Shown here piece after piece: positions 62,471 through 64,000 of a DNA stretch of 64,000 bases. The stretch's first letter is position 1; every line of letters begins with the position of its first letter. Origin of the DNA: Planotetraspora silvatica (GTDB lineage: Bacteria > Actinomycetota > Actinomycetes > Streptosporangiales > Streptosporangiaceae); assembly GCF_016863315.1 (NCBI RefSeq), contig NZ_BOOQ01000013.1, forward strand, positions 186,001 to 250,000. The letters run 5' to 3'. The notes below the pieces were generated by a model. The model did not search any database and was not told the DNA's origin. It was given only the letters and a program-made list of their open reading frames with translations. The position numbers and the translations under genes were made by a program.

Positions 62471-63575
62471 TCCGGTTCAGGCCCGCCTCGATGTGGTTCA
62501 CGGCCGTGATGGCGCCGTACGCCAGCAGGCGCACGAGGTCGGCGTCGCCGTCCGGGGTGACGGTCCGCGTGGCGGATCGCCACGCGGCCACGTCCGCGTC
62601 GGCGATCCGGTACGGCGCGACCGCGGCGAGCAGGGCGAGCCGGGCGGCGGGACGATCGGCCCCCGGCAGAGAGGCCGTCTGATCGGACGGCCATCCGCCC
62701 GCCAGAGGCGGATGCGCGCCGTCCCACTCCCGGACCTGGGCCTCGACGACGCGGCGGGCCTCGGGACCGAGCAACTCCCCGCCACTCCCGGCAGCGGCGC
62801 GCAGGGCGGCGAACGCGGTGGCTATCGCGGAGCCGCTCGGCGAGCCCGCCGTCCATGCGGGCGCCCTGTCGAGCGAGGATCTCGATCCGTCCGGCGAGCC
62901 CGAGCCGGTCAAGGGGCCCGAGCCGTCCGGATGGCCCCCGAGCAGCGGCAGGCTCCGGCCCGGCGTCTGCCGCCGCCGCGTCGCGCCGGCCACCGCACGC
63001 CCGCCGGCCCGGCGCACGAGCCGCCACCGCTGGACGCCGCCGGGCAGCAGGTCGTCGGTCAGAAGCGCCGACACCATGCGGTTGATGAAGTGGAAGGCCA
63101 GCGCGGTCCCGATGTACTCGGCCGCGAGGCCGGCGGGGAAGGGCGGCTCAGCGGAATCGGCCGCGTCGGCCGCGTCGGCCTCGCGGGACGTGCGGGTGGC
63201 CATGGCCCAGGCGAGCAACCGCGCGTGCCGGGGGTCGGCGGGCGTGCCACCGCGCGCGACCGTCTCCGCGAGCTCGTGGGCGCCGGTCGCGTGGAGCAGC
63301 ATCGTGTGCGCGTCGACGCAGAAGGGACATCGGTTGGCCAGCGACACGGCGACGGCCACGACCTCCTTGTCCATCCTGGAGGCGTCGCCGGCGACCAGGG
63401 ACTCACGCAGCATGGCCCACGTGGCGGCAAGCAGATCCGGCGCGGGCGACAGGGTCATGAACAGCGGCATGCGGGCGAGGCCGAAGTCCTCGGCCAACTG
63501 GCGGTAGACGCCGGCGACCTGACCGGTCGCCGCTCCCGTCGTGATCGGGGTGATGTATCGGAACGGCATGGGCAT
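62457..63575 (-). CDS. Carboxymuconolactone decarboxylase/AhpD-like protein
   Basis: The 372-residue protein has an AhpD-like fold in its first half with the redox/proton-relay motif NRCPFCVDAHTMLLHATGA (about 87-105) and upstream Glu in KEVVAVAVSLA. A Gly/Ser/Pro-rich linker follows, then a second helical region (ARRVVEAQVREWDGAHPPLA, RLALLAAVAPYRIADADVAA) that looks like a degenerate second copy lacking the CxxC. Members act as thiol-dependent peroxidase partners or decarboxylases. ATG 63575 follows GGAGA. The stop codon lies in repeat array D. Confidence 0.88.
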   Translation of the reverse strand: MPMPFRYITPITTGAATGQVAGVYRQLAEDFGLARMPLFMTLSPAPDLLAATWAMLRESLVAGDASRMDKEVVAVAVSLANRCPFCVDAHTMLLHATGAHELAETVARGGTPADPRHARLLAWAMATRTSREADAADAADSAEPPFPAGLAAEYIGTALAFHFINRMVSALLTDDLLPGGVQRWRLVRRAGGRAVAGATRRRQTPGRSLPLLGGHPDGSGPLTGSGSPDGSRSSLDRAPAWTAGSPSGSAIATAFAALRAAAGSGGELLGPEARRVVEAQVREWDGAHPPLAGGWPSDQTASLPGADRPAARLALLAAVAPYRIADADVAAWRSATRTVTPDGDADLVRLLAYGAITAVNHIEAGLNRTAHA

Positions 63576-63856
63576 GGCGGGTCTCCAGTGGCTGCGGGAC
63601 GGTGCGATCGGTGCGAACGGCGCATACGTGCGGCGACGGTTCGCCGGCGGCGCCGTGGCCCTGGTCTCTCGCCCTCGGCTCGCCGGCGTCCTCATCGATG
63701 CTGCTCGCCGGACGGCCGCAAGTCGTCGGACGAGGGGAGGCCGTCGCCGTCACTCCCTCACCTTCCTCGGCGGGGGGACGTACTCCACGGGAAGTAGCGC
63801 CGGGTCGGTCCCGTGGGAGGAGGACCGGAGTCCCGGAGGGGGATTATGGTGCGTTC

Positions 63857-64000
63857 ATGAACGGTGATCGCGGCTTACGTGCCCATGCACCGGACCTCGC
63901 GCTCGCCGTCGCGGTCGGGGCTCTGCTGGCGATCGGTGGCGCGATCATTCCCTCGCAGGTGGTCGGGACTTCGGACCTGCTCGGGTACGCCGCCACCGTC
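63857..64000 (+). CDS. Membrane protein N-terminus, possibly sensor histidine kinase (cut by window edge)
   Basis: Only 48 codons are visible from ATG 63857. They encode a short polar start (MNGDRGLRAHAPD) and then hydrophobic helices (LALAVAVGALLAIGGAIIP; LLGYAATV). This resembles the membrane-embedded front of actinobacterial two-component histidine kinases, but other membrane proteins fit as well. It is divergent from the AhpD-like gene across 281 bases that hold no gene I can support. Confidence 0.5.
   Translation, partial: MNGDRGLRAHAPDLALAVAVGALLAIGGAIIPSQVVGTSDLLGYAATV

Overview
The window is about 70% GC, has GTG starts and GGAGG-type ribosome binding sites, and carries typical actinomycete families: DUF397/XRE pairs, PadR, bacterial PH-domain proteins, MscL with a Cys-rich tail, and sugar ABC operons that lack their own ATPase. 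It is chromosomal DNA of a filamentous actinomycete. The gene set fits Streptosporangiaceae, but that is an inference from content, not from a marker gene. I see no rRNA, tRNA, phage, transposase or CRISPR.

Layout. Positions 1-4.7 kb: a partial glycosyltransferase, then the lysine/threonine cluster nrtL-lysA-hom on the minus strand. 4.9-6.7 kb: trehalose synthase treS. 6.8-10.7 kb: a PadR regulator with a MacB-like ABC exporter (ATPase plus permease). 10.9-15.8 kb: an alpha-glucoside-type ABC uptake operon with two lipoprotein binding proteins and two permeases; one permease has a large extracytoplasmic insert. 16.1-20.6 kb: ung, a His/Asp-tailed protein, a MOSC protein and small unknowns. 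20.7-27.0 kb: treZ, treY and glgX (a treXYZ set). 27.5 kb: mscL. 28.1-30.4 kb: an XRE regulator with two DUF397 proteins. 30.6-43.3 kb: an alpha-1,3-glucan locus with two GH87 glucanases, a GH13 alpha-glucosidase, an ABC importer and two paralogous LacI regulators. 43.4-45.7 kb: small regulators and a second XRE/DUF397/ATPase-like triad. 45.8-49.8 kb: an MFS transporter and two PH-domain membrane proteins. 49.9-58.2 kb: a ureohydrolase, a degenerate penicillin-binding protein with a RodA-type SEDS protein, a DUF2293 protein, a Ser/Thr kinase, an N6-DNA methylase and a PP2C phosphatase. 58.5-64 kb: a mix including a CGNR protein, a methyltransferase, an acetate-kinase homologue, PhzF and a carboxymuconolactone-decarboxylase-like protein.

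A shared theme is alpha-glucan and trehalose metabolism. Secreted GH87 enzymes would cut alpha-1,3-glucan, the ABC operons would import oligosaccharides, the GH13 enzyme would hydrolyse them, and TreS and TreXYZ would interconvert maltose, glycogen-type glucan and trehalose.

The most unusual signals are as follows. (1) A dispersed intergenic repeat family forms small arrays with a strict 52-53 bp period, close to five helical turns of DNA. It occurs at four places; two of these arrays bracket the exporter ATPase gene as an inverted repeat. (2) A PbpA-like protein has lost all three transpeptidase motifs yet remains overlapped with a rodA-like gene, close to a kinase and a PP2C phosphatase. 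(3) A methylase with a fused target-recognition-like region lies between that kinase and phosphatase. (4) A duplicated LacI/GH87 arrangement has almost identical DNA-binding domains.
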